NCBI RefSeq assembly: GCF_016807185.1
Contig: NZ_JAEVYN010000001.1
Coordinates: 1,054,001 to 1,118,000 of the forward strand
Source of the DNA: Leptolyngbya sp. Cla-17
GTDB lineage: Bacteria; Cyanobacteriota; Cyanobacteriia; Leptolyngbyales; Leptolyngbyaceae
Direction: 5' to 3'
Length of the DNA stretch: 64,000 nt
Positions within the stretch are counted from its first letter, which is position 1. Each line of letters starts with the position of its first letter. The notes beneath the pieces were generated by a model. It was given only the letters and a program-made list of their open reading frames with translations. It was not told the origin of the DNA and searched no databases. Both the position numbers and the translations under genes were made by a program. Positions 49,742 to 58,591 of this stretch are shown here, one piece after another.

Positions 49742-51853
49742 ATGACTTCTGAAATCCGCATCTTGATGTGTGCCCCTGACCACTATGACGTGGACTATGT
49801 GATTAACCCGTGGATGGAAGGGAATGTCCACAAGTCTTCTCGCGATCGCGCCGTGGAACAATGGCAAGGGCTGTTTCAAGTGCTCAAAGAACGGGCGATC
49901 GTGGATCTGGTCAAACCTGAGAAAGGCGTGCCGGATATGGTGTTTACTGCCAACGCTGGCTTGGTGCTGGGTAAAGAGGTGGTGCTTAGCCGCTTCTTCC
50001 ATAAAGAGCGACAGGGCGAAGAACCGTTTTTCAAACAATGGTTTGCGGATCAAGGGTTTACGGTGCATGAATTGCCCAAAGATTTGCCGTTTGAAGGGGC
50101 GGGAGATGCCTTGCTCGATCGCGAAGGACGCTGGCTATGGGCGGGGTATGGCTTCCGCTCTGAACTCGACTCCCATCCATATCTAGCAAAATGGCTGGAT
50201 GTAGAAGTGTTATCTCTGCGGCTAATGGATGAGCGCTTCTATCACCTGGATACTTGCTTTTGCCCACTGACCGGTGGCTATCTACTGTACTACCCGCCTG
50301 CATTTGATTCCTACTCCAATCGCTTGATCGAACTGCGGGTGCCGGAAGCAAAACGCATTCCCATTGGTGAACCGGATGCACTCAACTTTGCCTGCAATGC
50401 GGTGAACATTGGCAATGTATTGGTCATGAATCAAGCCAGCGATGAGCTAAAGCGCAGGCTGAGTGCAGCAGGCTTTGACGTCGTGGAAACGCCATTGACG
50501 GAGTTTCTAAAAGCGGGGGGGGCTGCAAAATGTTTGACCCTGCGGACGACGGAACCTGTGCTGGCGGATATTCACGCTAGTGGCACGGTAGAAAGTCGGG
50601 TGGTGCGGATGGAAGGACACTTGCTGGATGCAGGCTTGATTAATCAGACGCTAGATTTGGTGGTAGAAGGCGGTGGCAGCTTCCAAGTGTTGAACTTCAA
50701 CTTGGGCGAACAGCGGCAAAGCACCTCCTCGGCTGAAGTGAAAGTAACGGCTCCTTCCCATGATGTGATGGAAGCGATCATGTCGCAGCTCATCGACTTA
50801 GGGGCACTGCCTCGGATTGATGAGCAGTGTGACATTCTTTGGGAGACGGTGGTCCAGGATGGTGTGGCTCCTGATGATTTCTATGTATCCACGATTTATC
50901 CGACGGAAGTGCGGATCAATTGTGAATGGGTGCAGGTGCAAAAGCAGCGGATGGATGGCGCGATCGCGGTAGATATGACATCAGGCACACCAACAGCAGT
51001 CTGTCGATTATTGCGAGATTTGAAAGTGGGCGATCGCGTGGTCGTGGGTGTGGAAGGCATTCGCACAGTTCGCAAACCCGAATCGCGTGACACTCGCAGC
51101 CAGGAATTTAGCTTTATGGGGGCAGGAGTTTCCAGCGAACGGCGGGTAGAACTGGTGGTGGAGCAAATCGCCTGGGAAATGCGCCAGATCCGTGACCATG
51201 GCGGCAAAGTAGTGGTCACGGCAGGTCCTGTGGTCATCCACACCGGCGGCGGCGAACACCTGTCTCATCTAATTCGTGAGGGCTATGTGCAGGCATTGCT
51301 GGGCGGCAACGCGATCGCGGTTCACGACATGGAGCAATCCATGCTAGGCACCTCTTTAGGCATGGATATGAAGCGCGGGGTTTCCGTACGGGGCGGACAT
51401 CGCCATCACCTCAAAGTGATCAACACCGTTCGGCGGTATGGCAGCATTGCCAAAGCCGTGGAAGCCGAAGCGGTCACCAGCGGCGTGATGTATGAATGCG
51501 TTCGCCATAATATTCCCTTTTCGCTGGCTGGCTCTATTCGAGATGATGGTCCCTTGCCCGATACCGAAATGGATTTGATTAAAGCGCAAGAAGCTTACTC
51601 TCGCTTGATCGAAGGGGCTGACCTGATTTTGATGCTGTCTTCAATGCTGCACTCGATTGGGGTGGGCAACATGACTCCGGCTGGCGTGAAAATGGTTTGT
51701 GTGGATATCAACCCGGCGGTGGTGACCAAACTCAGCGATCGCGGCTCCGTCGAATCTGTAGGTGTCGTCACCGATGTTGGCTTGTTTCTCAGCTTGCTGA
51801 TTCAACAACTCGATCGCCTGACTCATCCCTATCAAGTTGCTCAACGGGTGTAG
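49742..51853 (+). CDS. agrE: Arginine dihydrolase/ornithine cyclodeaminase-type enzyme (AgrE/ArgZ)
   Basis: A 703-residue two-domain enzyme of cyanobacterial nitrogen turnover. The N-terminal domain (about 1-280) is a guanidine-modifying fold that converts arginine to ornithine with release of CO2 and two NH3. Catalytic-type residues fall where they lie in the characterised Synechocystis ArgZ as I remember it: Glu118 (PFEGAGDAL), His168 (YHLDTCFCP) and Cys264 (GAAKCLTL). The C-terminal part (about 285-700) is the LOR/SDH bifunctional-like region (VVVTAGPVVIHTGGGEHL, NAIAVHDMEQSMLGTSLGMDM), which in Anabaena AgrE acts as ornithine cyclodeaminase toward proline. It supports use of arginine and cyanophycin. 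A terminator hairpin follows directly. Confidence 0.93.
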   Translation: MTSEIRILMCAPDHYDVDYVINPWMEGNVHKSSRDRAVEQWQGLFQVLKERAIVDLVKPEKGVPDMVFTANAGLVLGKEVVLSRFFHKERQGEEPFFKQWFADQGFTVHELPKDLPFEGAGDALLDREGRWLWAGYGFRSELDSHPYLAKWLDVEVLSLRLMDERFYHLDTCFCPLTGGYLLYYPPAFDSYSNRLIELRVPEAKRIPIGEPDALNFACNAVNIGNVLVMNQASDELKRRLSAAGFDVVETPLTEFLKAGGAAKCLTLRTTEPVLADIHASGTVESRVVRMEGHLLDAGLINQTLDLVVEGGGSFQVLNFNLGEQRQSTSSAEVKVTAPSHDVMEAIMSQLIDLGALPRIDEQCDILWETVVQDGVAPDDFYVSTIYPTEVRINCEWVQVQKQRMDGAIAVDMTSGTPTAVCRLLRDLKVGDRVVVGVEGIRTVRKPESRDTRSQEFSFMGAGVSSERRVELVVEQIAWEMRQIRDHGGKVVVTAGPVVIHTGGGEHLSHLIREGYVQALLGGNAIAVHDMEQSMLGTSLGMDMKRGVSVRGGHRHHLKVINTVRRYGSIAKAVEAEAVTSGVMYECVRHNIPFSLAGSIRDDGPLPDTEMDLIKAQEAYSRLIEGADLILMLSSMLHSIGVGNMTPAGVKMVCVDINPAVVTKLSDRGSVESVGVVTDVGLFLSLLIQQLDRLTHPYQVAQRV

Positions 51854-51858
51854 CGTCA

Positions 51859-51896
51859 AAAGCCGGAAGACAAACTTTTTACCCTCTTCCGGCTTT
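51859..51896 (+). terminator. Terminator hairpin after agrE
   Basis: AAAGCCGGAAGA (51859-51870) pairs with TCTTCCGGCTTT (51885-51896), a 12-bp stem with a 14-nt loop, 5 bp past the agrE stop codon. The position is typical of intrinsic termination. Confidence 0.75.
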
Positions 51897-51991
51897 GATT
51901 TAGGTTTACATATAGCAAAATACATTGTCCCAATTTTTAGCCCATAGAAGTCTGGCTTCAGGAGATTAAGGCAACTGATTGCTGGGCAAAA

Positions 51992-52588
51992 TTAATGTTT
52001 GACTTTGGGATAGAGCCAACCCGCGAATAGTTTTGTCATGCGTGGCATCGCAACATAGGTCATGATTGCAACCATGAGCAGCGTCACCACCAAGGTTCGT
52101 AAGAATAACGGAAGCGGATTGATCAACGGCACAATCAACAGGTTAATCAAACTGATCAAAACATAGATGGTTATGCCTGAAATCACCATCATTTTGTAAC
52201 GAGGCGGTGGCGGCACGCTCGGTTGTTGGGGCAGGGTGAACCAGGTTTCTAAACCCGTGAGAATTGAAACTTGGCTAGAGCCAACCGTGAGATGCTTGGC
52301 TCGCTCGAGCAGCTTTTGGCGAATAGCAGATGCTTCCCACTGCTTAAGATGGCTAACGCGATCAAACTTAAACACAATGCGATATTCAGGATTAGCATGA
52401 TCGCTGGGGCGAAAGACATTCACCCCTAGATGGCCTTCAAAACCTTTTGCGGCTTCAAGCAGGTCAGTCAAAACGACTTCAAATGCGGCTTCACAACCTG
52501 GTTTTACTCGCTGGAGAATATCAATGGTTGTAGGCGGGTCATGACTCAGATTTTCAACATTGCTCATGGCAGAGATCAGGGTTTGCAT
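51992..52588 (-). CDS. ABM-domain protein with two C-terminal membrane segments
   Basis: A 198-residue protein: an antibiotic-biosynthesis-monooxygenase-like dimeric alpha/beta barrel (about 20-115; IDILQRVKPGCEAAFEVVLTDLLEAAKGFEGHLGVNVFRP, YRIVFKFDRVSHLKQWEASA), a Pro-rich link (PQQPSVPPPPRY), and two hydrophobic helices (VISGITIYVLISLINLLIV and TLVVTLLMVAIMTYVAM). This is the ABM-membrane protein type found in many bacteria; no substrate is known. The gene starts 3 bp after the SMP-30-like gene's stop codon on the same strand, so both are probably one transcript. Confidence 0.85.
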   Translation of the reverse strand: MQTLISAMSNVENLSHDPPTTIDILQRVKPGCEAAFEVVLTDLLEAAKGFEGHLGVNVFRPSDHANPEYRIVFKFDRVSHLKQWEASAIRQKLLERAKHLTVGSSQVSILTGLETWFTLPQQPSVPPPPRYKMMVISGITIYVLISLINLLIVPLINPLPLFLRTLVVTLLMVAIMTYVAMPRMTKLFAGWLYPKVKH

Positions 52589-52591
52589 TTG

Positions 52592-53506
52592 CTAAATTAG
52601 TGGATGTCCTGCAATGCCAATGTCTAATCGCATCACTTTAGCGGATTCGAGTCCGGTGGATGGCGGCAAGGACATGCCCCCATTGGTGACAACATAGAGA
52701 TTAGTGCGATCGTCACCCTGCCCAAAGGCAAGCGCTGTGCTGCCGCTCATCCCCTGTGCGGCTTGGGCAATGGTGGTCATGCAACCATCAGGTGTAATTT
52801 TGATCACGCTGTTGTAAATATGAGTGGTGCCATATAGATTGCCATCCTGATCAAAGGCAAAGTCATCTAGATTGACGGGTTGCAGGAAAATCTCTGGCTC
52901 ACCAGGTTGACCATCTAGTTGAATTGGGATTTTAACAAGCTGCATCTTTTCGGTATTTGAGGCATAAAGGACATCTCCGTAGATCTTTAACCCATTCACC
53001 GCCGGAAATTCGCTGTCGGAGGAACTACGGGCAAGGTCGGGATGTTCTAACCAAATTCTGACCGTTTTTTCGGTTGTATTCAGTTCCCAAATGGCTCCTC
53101 GGTAAGAGTCGGCAATGAGGTAGCGATCGCCCATGAGCGGCGTTAACCCATTCAAGAAAATGGCATCCGGCATGGTTATCAGTACGGTGGCTTCTCCTTG
53201 GGGTGAAATCGTGAAGACAGTGGGGACATCTTTATCATTCCATGCAGTCAGCAACAAGTTGCCAGCGGCTGTAAAGGCGAGTCCTGTTGCTTTACCCGCG
53301 ATTGCCGCATGAACAACGGGCAATCTCTCTGCTTCAATCCGAAAGATCTTACCCTCTAAATGGCTAGTAACAAACAGAGCACCACCAGGGCCAATAACAA
53401 TGCTTTCCAAGAATGTATTAACAGGAAATTCTGTAATTTGATGGGCATCTACAAGAGCAAGAGGTGTTTCCGCAAAAATAGGGGGCAACCCAAACGTATC
53501 AGTCAT
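52592..53506 (-). CDS. SMP-30/gluconolactonase/LRE-like beta-propeller protein
   Basis: A 304-residue six-bladed beta-propeller. Features: NTFLESIVIGPGGALFVTSHLEGKIFRI, GLAFTAAGNLLLTAWN, FLNGLTPLMGDRYLIADSYRGAIWELN, FPAVNGLKIYGDVLYASNTEKMQLVKI, NLDDFAFDQDGNLYGTTHIYNSVIKITPDG and a C-terminal STALAFGQGDDRTNLYVVTNGG. Propellers of this group include lactonases and signal-like proteins; the metal-ligand pattern (Glu, Asn, Asp) is suggestive but not certain. There is no signal peptide. It is coupled to the ABM membrane protein downstream. Confidence 0.8.
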   Translation of the reverse strand: MTDTFGLPPIFAETPLALVDAHQITEFPVNTFLESIVIGPGGALFVTSHLEGKIFRIEAERLPVVHAAIAGKATGLAFTAAGNLLLTAWNDKDVPTVFTISPQGEATVLITMPDAIFLNGLTPLMGDRYLIADSYRGAIWELNTTEKTVRIWLEHPDLARSSSDSEFPAVNGLKIYGDVLYASNTEKMQLVKIPIQLDGQPGEPEIFLQPVNLDDFAFDQDGNLYGTTHIYNSVIKITPDGCMTTIAQAAQGMSGSTALAFGQGDDRTNLYVVTNGGMSLPPSTGLESAKVMRLDIGIAGHPLI

Positions 53507-54000
53507 CTAGTTCCTCTCAATCAAACTTAGTTAAAGGACAGCGTAGCAACTGAATCCTGTTTCATCTTTCCAAATCTTTGAAAAATTGCACATTAGAAAG
53601 CAAGGGCACACTGGGTAAAATTTGAGTGCAAGGCGCTTTTCTAGAAGTGATCGTCTAAGAAACATTAGACATTGCAGCGGTTTAACAGAACTTACCCAAC
53701 GAACTAGCTGAACTATATCCACTCATTAAGCGCAATGCTGTGTTCTATCAGACGCTCCTCACGATCGCTGCCTAACCCTTGGGCTTAAGGTTGAACAAAA
53801 CCACCAATTGATTAGATTGGGAACTTTTACAAAGAATCACTCATCTGAGGGGTCAGACCCCCTAGCCCGAAAAGGTAGGATAACGTCAACGACTCAGTGT
53901 TTGAAATAATAGTGAATTTTCGACAGTGAATTGTTCGGATATTACTTCATCCCCTGTGTGTTAGGTAGTATGACCTATTTATAAAGTGTGGAACCCTCTG
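53507..54000. other. 494-bp gap between divergent genes
   Basis: There is no convincing intact gene. A short palindrome, GGGGTCAGACCCC, lies at about 53856-53868. Around 53690-53776 a short open stretch reads NLPNELAELYPLIKRNAVFY followed by QTLLTIAA and a stop, which might be the tail of a lost gene. It otherwise contains the promoter of the leftward SMP-30-like gene. Confidence 0.4.
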
Positions 54001-54213
54001 ATGGAAAACTTTGCTTACACCTACTGGAATTGGAACAAAGAAATTGAACAGTGTGCTACGGCACCGATCGCGTCTGGTGATTCAGCCAAAACAATCGAGA
54101 GCGATCGCGACTTTTCTGATAGTCAACCGAACACTTGGCTAAATTCATCCATCTCAGACAGTGCCAGCTTAGAATTTGATGCCCAGGCTTGCCCTACCTA
54201 TTTTTTGATGTAG
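54001..54213 (+). CDS. Hypothetical 70-residue acidic protein
   Basis: A short open frame, MENFAYTYWNWNKEIEQCAT then SDRDFSDSQPNTW and the end DAQACPTYFLM. It is acidic and Ser/Asp-rich with two cysteines, no domain or signal peptide, and I do not recognise it. It ends 8 bp from the stop of the convergent GH57 gene. The in-frame ATG at 53986 would add 5 residues. It could be a real small protein or a chance frame. Confidence 0.35.
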   Translation: MENFAYTYWNWNKEIEQCATAPIASGDSAKTIESDRDFSDSQPNTWLNSSISDSASLEFDAQACPTYFLM

Positions 54214-54221
54214 TAATTGGC

Positions 54222-55811
54222 TTAGAGCGGTCGATATACTTGATAGTTAATGTTTGGAAAGATATTATCGATCGCTTCCACCTTTTCCACCCAACCTGAA
54301 TCAATCTTGCTTTGCAGGATATCTTCGTAGAGTTTCTGAAACCGCATCAAGTGCGATCGGGTCCGTCGTACTGCATAGGGCACCATTGTTCCCGTCCGCA
54401 TAATAAACGCCCAATCAGAAGATTGCGCCAGCAACAGTTCACGCGCCGCCTGGTTGAGTGCTTTACGCTCCAGTTCATCGACTGCTTCCCGCTTTGCCAA
54501 CTCAATCATTCGCTCGGTTGCTTTGTGCAAATGAGGATAAATCCAGGCATTGGTTTCATTCAGCCAATATTCATGAAAGCCCTTGTAACCCCAGCTAGAC
54601 TGTGCCGGATGAATCATCTGTTGAGTTGGATTTTCCCGCAGGTAATCCGCCAAATGAGTCATTTCATAGCTGCCTTGATCAAACCAGGTTTTGCGAAACA
54701 GATAATCTAAAAACCAGGGACCTTCATACCACCAGTGCCCAAAAAGTTCCGCATCATAGGGCGACATAATAATCGGCTTGCGCTGCATAATGCCATAGAG
54801 ATGCTCCACCTGCCGCGCTCGATTAACCATAAAGTTTCCCGCATGTTCAGCAGTTTTTTCTCTGGCCCAGTAAGGATCGTAGAGTTCCTTGTCGCTTAAC
54901 CCAAAGCCTCGTCCAGTGATTTTGTGATACTTAATGCCCACATTTTTCCGCTGACCGTTGGGCATGACGTAGGGTTTAATGTACTCGTATTCCGCATCCC
55001 AGCCCAAATCGCGATAAAACTCTCGATATTCAGGTGCACCCGGGTAGCCCACCTCCGACGACCATACCTGCTGAGACGATTCGTGGTCGCGCCCAAAGGC
55101 TGCCACTCCAGATTGAGTGTAAACAGGGGCATAGGTGCCAAAGCGAGGACGAGGGCGACCATATAAAATCCCGTGCCCATCGGTGAGAAAGTAGCGCAAT
55201 CCGGCATCTGCCAGCATCCGCTCCACACCCTCGTAGTAACCGCATTCCGGCAGCCAAATGCCGTTGGGTCTGCGCCCAAAGTTTTCTTCGTAATGCTCAC
55301 ACGCGACCTGAATTTGCGCCCACACCGCCTGAGGATACATCTTCATCAGCGGGAAGTAGCCGTGGGTGGCACCGCAGGTGATGATTTCTAGGTTATTGCT
55401 GTCGGCAAATTGCTTGAAGGCTTTGACCAGGTTGCCGTTATAGTGCTCCCACGTGGTGCGAACCTGATTGAATTCTTTAGCGTAGTGTTCTGATAAATAC
55501 TTTAGATGCCCGTTGAAAGCATTCCGTGTCGCTTCCAGTTCGGTCAATTCTTCCAGCTTGGCAAGATGTTCGTTGTAACGCTCTTGCAAGAGAGGATCGA
55601 GCAACATAGAGATTAACGGGGGGGTCAAACTCATGGTGAGCTTGAAGTTTACTCCGTCGCGCTTCAAACCTTCAAAAACCTGAATTAGGGGAATGTAGGT
55701 TTCGGTGATGGCTTCAAATAACCACTCTTCTTCGAGGACGTAATCGCTCTCTGGGTGCCGCACGTAGGGCAGGTGAGCATGAAGAACGAGCGCGAGGTAG
55801 CCAATACTCAT
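54222..55811 (-). CDS. Glycoside hydrolase family 57, probable 1,4-alpha-glucan branching enzyme
   Basis: A 529-residue GH57 enzyme. The catalytic (beta/alpha)7 barrel shows GYLALVLHAHLPYVRHPE (His ligand), the nucleophile region GIWLPECGYYEGVERM with Glu, and the acid/base region MSPYDAELFGHWWYEGP with Asp, plus the C-terminal QSSWGYKGFHEYWLN and a helical domain. These match GH57 branching enzymes, which transfer alpha-1,4 chains to alpha-1,6 positions in glycogen. The start at 55811 (MSIGYLALVL) fits homologues; an in-frame start at 55943 adds 44 residues of unrelated sequence. Branching versus amylopullulanase activity is not decided by sequence alone. Confidence 0.9.
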   Translation of the reverse strand: MSIGYLALVLHAHLPYVRHPESDYVLEEEWLFEAITETYIPLIQVFEGLKRDGVNFKLTMSLTPPLISMLLDPLLQERYNEHLAKLEELTELEATRNAFNGHLKYLSEHYAKEFNQVRTTWEHYNGNLVKAFKQFADSNNLEIITCGATHGYFPLMKMYPQAVWAQIQVACEHYEENFGRRPNGIWLPECGYYEGVERMLADAGLRYFLTDGHGILYGRPRPRFGTYAPVYTQSGVAAFGRDHESSQQVWSSEVGYPGAPEYREFYRDLGWDAEYEYIKPYVMPNGQRKNVGIKYHKITGRGFGLSDKELYDPYWAREKTAEHAGNFMVNRARQVEHLYGIMQRKPIIMSPYDAELFGHWWYEGPWFLDYLFRKTWFDQGSYEMTHLADYLRENPTQQMIHPAQSSWGYKGFHEYWLNETNAWIYPHLHKATERMIELAKREAVDELERKALNQAARELLLAQSSDWAFIMRTGTMVPYAVRRTRSHLMRFQKLYEDILQSKIDSGWVEKVEAIDNIFPNINYQVYRPL

Positions 55812-56073
55812 AAAAACAGGTGAAACGGAAGGGGCAAAGAGTAATTGCCAAAATTGTAAGGCGAAATGGGAACGAAAAGCATTTAGGGATATATGCAGTG
55901 TCTGGCGGATGGTTGGCAGAATCGTAAAGTCTGTTTGCCCCATCCTGACTCCCTTAAGGTGGAGCCTATTTCACTTGCTTAAGAATTGCATACTACTTCA
56001 AAAAAAAGTTGCTACTTAAAAGTTTGCGAGTATTTTAGAAGTGCATTTTTACTTCCTGCTTTTAGCATCTTTT

Positions 56074-57189
56074 ATGGTGACTCAATCCCAATTACTCAAT
56101 CTGGCAAAACAGGGAAATCCTCAAGCGATCGCGGCACTAATGAACCTGGTGTTGGAGCCAAAAGGAGTCACAACAAGCGCTGAATTGACCGATGATTGCT
56201 TGTTGATAGTGGTGCAGTCAGAAAAGCCATTAAATCGAGCGGCGATCGTTAATTTCATTCGCAGCGGCATTGGATCACTAGGGGCAAAATCCATTCGCAC
56301 TGTCAAAGTATGCGCTCAAAAAGCAGGGGAAGCGCCGCTATGGGTAGAAAAACTTCAACTGGGAAATCCTACTCCTGGTGAACCAATTCCCACCTTAGAT
56401 TTATCGAGCCAAGGCTTAAAGTCACACTCTCTTCGTGCTGCAACTAGCACTTCTTCTTGGACGCAACGAATCATTCAGCGAGTCTCTAGCAATGCATTGA
56501 TCAATAGACTGTTTCTTAAAGCAGGCTTGACGATGCCAAAACTGCCTTCAGCGATCCCTCTCTCGATGCCAATGCCGCCAATGATGCAGCAGTTGCTTTT
56601 GCAAATTAATCCCTCAAATCAATGGATGGTGCTGGGTGGAATGGCAGCGATCGCCTTTGCTTCGGGCGGTGTTGTGGCAGCTGTAACTAATGTTGCTATC
56701 TCGACGCCAACTTCAACTGCCCGTGCCGTTACCAAGCAATCTTTTGCCGCAGCAATGGTACCAGCGGTAACTTATCCTCAGCACACGACTCAATCCCTCA
56801 CCGATCTCACCATTGCGGTGCAACAGAACGAGGTAAAAGACTACCTGACTAAAATGAGCCAAACGCAACAAGCGTTTTATCAAACGAATGGTCGTTTTTC
56901 TTCTAGCTTGGCTGCGTTGGAGCAAGCTTCCATCCCTAAAAGTGATTACTATGCTTATAAATTGACGGTCATCGACCAAACTCAAGCAAGGCTAACTGCG
57001 GTTCCTAAAACCGAAAAGCTGAAAAGCTATGTCAGCGCAGTGCTAGCTAATTCAGTGAATAACAGTGCTGCGGGAATGACAACCATACTGTGTGAAAGCG
57101 CCCAACCCTCGACCCTGGCACCTGCCGCCCCTGAAATTTTGGGTGGCGCGATCGCGTGTGAAGCAGGCTCAACCAATGTGGTGAAATAA
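56074..57189 (+). CDS. Type IV pilin-like (G/H family) protein with an N-terminal cyanobacterial domain
   Basis: A 371-residue mosaic. Residues 1-100 (SQLLNLAKQGNPQAIAALMNLVLEPKGV, AAIVNFIRSGIGSLGAKSIRTVKVCAQKAGE) match a small cyanobacterial N-terminal domain also seen on other regulators and membrane proteins. A membrane segment (about 190-212, WMVLGGMAAIAFASGGVVAAV) lies in the middle, followed by a GspG/pilin-like C-terminal part (EVKDYLTKMSQTQQAFYQTNGRFSSSLAALE ... YAYKLTVID). There is no N-terminal prepilin peptidase site, so it is not a standard pilin. The start at 56074 (MVTQSQ) is chosen; an ATG at 56041 would add 11 hydrophobic residues. It may sit in the cytoplasmic membrane as a scaffold. 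Confidence 0.75.
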   Translation: MVTQSQLLNLAKQGNPQAIAALMNLVLEPKGVTTSAELTDDCLLIVVQSEKPLNRAAIVNFIRSGIGSLGAKSIRTVKVCAQKAGEAPLWVEKLQLGNPTPGEPIPTLDLSSQGLKSHSLRAATSTSSWTQRIIQRVSSNALINRLFLKAGLTMPKLPSAIPLSMPMPPMMQQLLLQINPSNQWMVLGGMAAIAFASGGVVAAVTNVAISTPTSTARAVTKQSFAAAMVPAVTYPQHTTQSLTDLTIAVQQNEVKDYLTKMSQTQQAFYQTNGRFSSSLAALEQASIPKSDYYAYKLTVIDQTQARLTAVPKTEKLKSYVSAVLANSVNNSAAGMTTILCESAQPSTLAPAAPEILGGAIACEAGSTNVVK

Positions 57190-57365
57190 GGCGAGCGATG
57201 AGAGATAAGGAGTCAGGGACGACAAAAAGTTAGAACTCAAAACCTCAAAGTCTCTCCAAAATATTTTCTATGAAAACGCTTCGCGCTGGCAAAGCCGGTT
57301 TTAAGCACTTACGAAACTCGAAACTTTTTCTCTCCGACTCCGCACTCCCTACTTCCCATATAATA

Positions 57366-58524
57366 CGGAATTGCGGAAGGCAGTACTTTTTGACCAGATT
57401 AAATTGCTTGAATCCAATCAAAGCCCACTTTGCCTTGAACTATCACAGGATGCTGCATCAACCATTGGCACCGCTTGACTAAGACATCCTCTAAAGCATC
57501 AAGATTGTCAAACACTTGATTAGCGATTGCTTCGCGCAGCAAAGACCAGACACATTCAGTGGGTTGCAGTTGGAGGGTATAGGGCAATAGCGGGTAGAAG
57601 AAAATGCCGGGGGGCACCTGAAGTTTTTGGCTCATATGCCACGCGGCCTGATCAACCAATAGAATGATCAACTGCTGACGATGGGGATTGACCTGAGCCG
57701 CAAATAGCTCTAACGCCATCTGCATCATGGAGACATTGGCACGGGGCAATAAAAGGAAGTAGCTCGCTCCAGTGGCAGGATGGACAAAACCATAGGTGTA
57801 GACCCATTGATAGCGGCGAGAATGATGCGCTGATGGGCGTTCTCCTATGGGTGCCCAAACCCGCCTGACAATGGGTTGCAAGCCTAATCGAGCTTCGTCT
57901 TCCGCCCAAATTACAATCTCCCGATTGGGAAACAACGAGCGCAACCACGCCACATGACCTGCTAATCCTGCTTTGAACTCTGCTTGCTGCTCAAGGGTTG
58001 CGCTTTGATGATGCACCGGACGCGGCACCTGCAAGCTCAACCCCAAACGTCGTAGATACTTCCAGGCTGTTGAGGGGTGTAAGCAAATGCCAAAGTAGGT
58101 TTCGATATACTCCCCAACTTTCGGTCCACTCCAGAGTCCGCCATCATCCGGGGCACTCTGTAAGCGTTGCCGCAATAGCCGTTGCTGTTCATCACTTAAA
58201 GCCAACCGATTGCCCCCAGGGTTCAAGCGTTGCCGATTGACTAGTCCGACCGCACCCTCGGCGTTGTAGCGACGGGCAATTTTCCGCACTCCACTACAAC
58301 TGAGTCCACAAATCTCAGCGGTTTGTTCGATGCTCATCGGAGTCTTTGGATGACTGAGCAATCGAATCACCAACCAACGGTTTTTCTCGCCAGCATCTTG
58401 GCACTGAACATACCGCTGAGTTAGATCTGCGTAGTCTAGATGAGGGCTAATTTGAGTGCGGGGTCGAGGCATGGACAGAGTACCTTTTTCATCTTGCTAA
58501 ATGATACTCCCCTACTCAATTCCG
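57366..58524 (-). mobile_element. IS630-family element, third type, apparently intact
   Basis: A 1159-bp element with ends CGGAATTGCGGAAGGCAGTA at the left and, reversed from the right, CGGAATTGAGTAGGGGAGTA (15 of 20 identical), flanked by TA (57364-57365, 58525-58526). It contains a single uninterrupted transposase gene on the minus strand. It is inserted between the pilin-like gene and the stomatin-like gene, in what should be the promoter region of the latter. Confidence 0.9.
57399..58472 (-). CDS. IS630-family transposase (single frame)
   Basis: A 357-residue transposase encoded without frameshift. The N-terminal HTH region SIEQTAEICGLSCSGVRKIARRYNAEGAVGLV is followed by RLALSDEQQRLLRQRL and a winged part. 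The DDE domain has Asp in IVIWAEDEARLGLQP, Asp in IILLVDQAAWHMSQ and Glu in LQLQPTECVWSLLREAI. All three catalytic residues are present and the terminal repeats are recognisable, so the element may be mobile. It inserts at TA dinucleotides. Confidence 0.93.
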   Translation of the reverse strand: MPRPRTQISPHLDYADLTQRYVQCQDAGEKNRWLVIRLLSHPKTPMSIEQTAEICGLSCSGVRKIARRYNAEGAVGLVNRQRLNPGGNRLALSDEQQRLLRQRLQSAPDDGGLWSGPKVGEYIETYFGICLHPSTAWKYLRRLGLSLQVPRPVHHQSATLEQQAEFKAGLAGHVAWLRSLFPNREIVIWAEDEARLGLQPIVRRVWAPIGERPSAHHSRRYQWVYTYGFVHPATGASYFLLLPRANVSMMQMALELFAAQVNPHRQQLIILLVDQAAWHMSQKLQVPPGIFFYPLLPYTLQLQPTECVWSLLREAIANQVFDNLDALEDVLVKRCQWLMQHPVIVQGKVGFDWIQAI

Positions 58525-58591
58525 TATAAATCTTTAGATGAATCTCAGGCAGCCTTCCTAAAATGGAGCTACAGCATGAGAATAAAGTGCA

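Noticed and set aside
53690..53776. Short open stretch reading NLPNELAELYPLIKRNAVFY
   Set aside because: It has a stop just upstream and no start or homologue I recognise. It could be a gene tail but the evidence is too weak.
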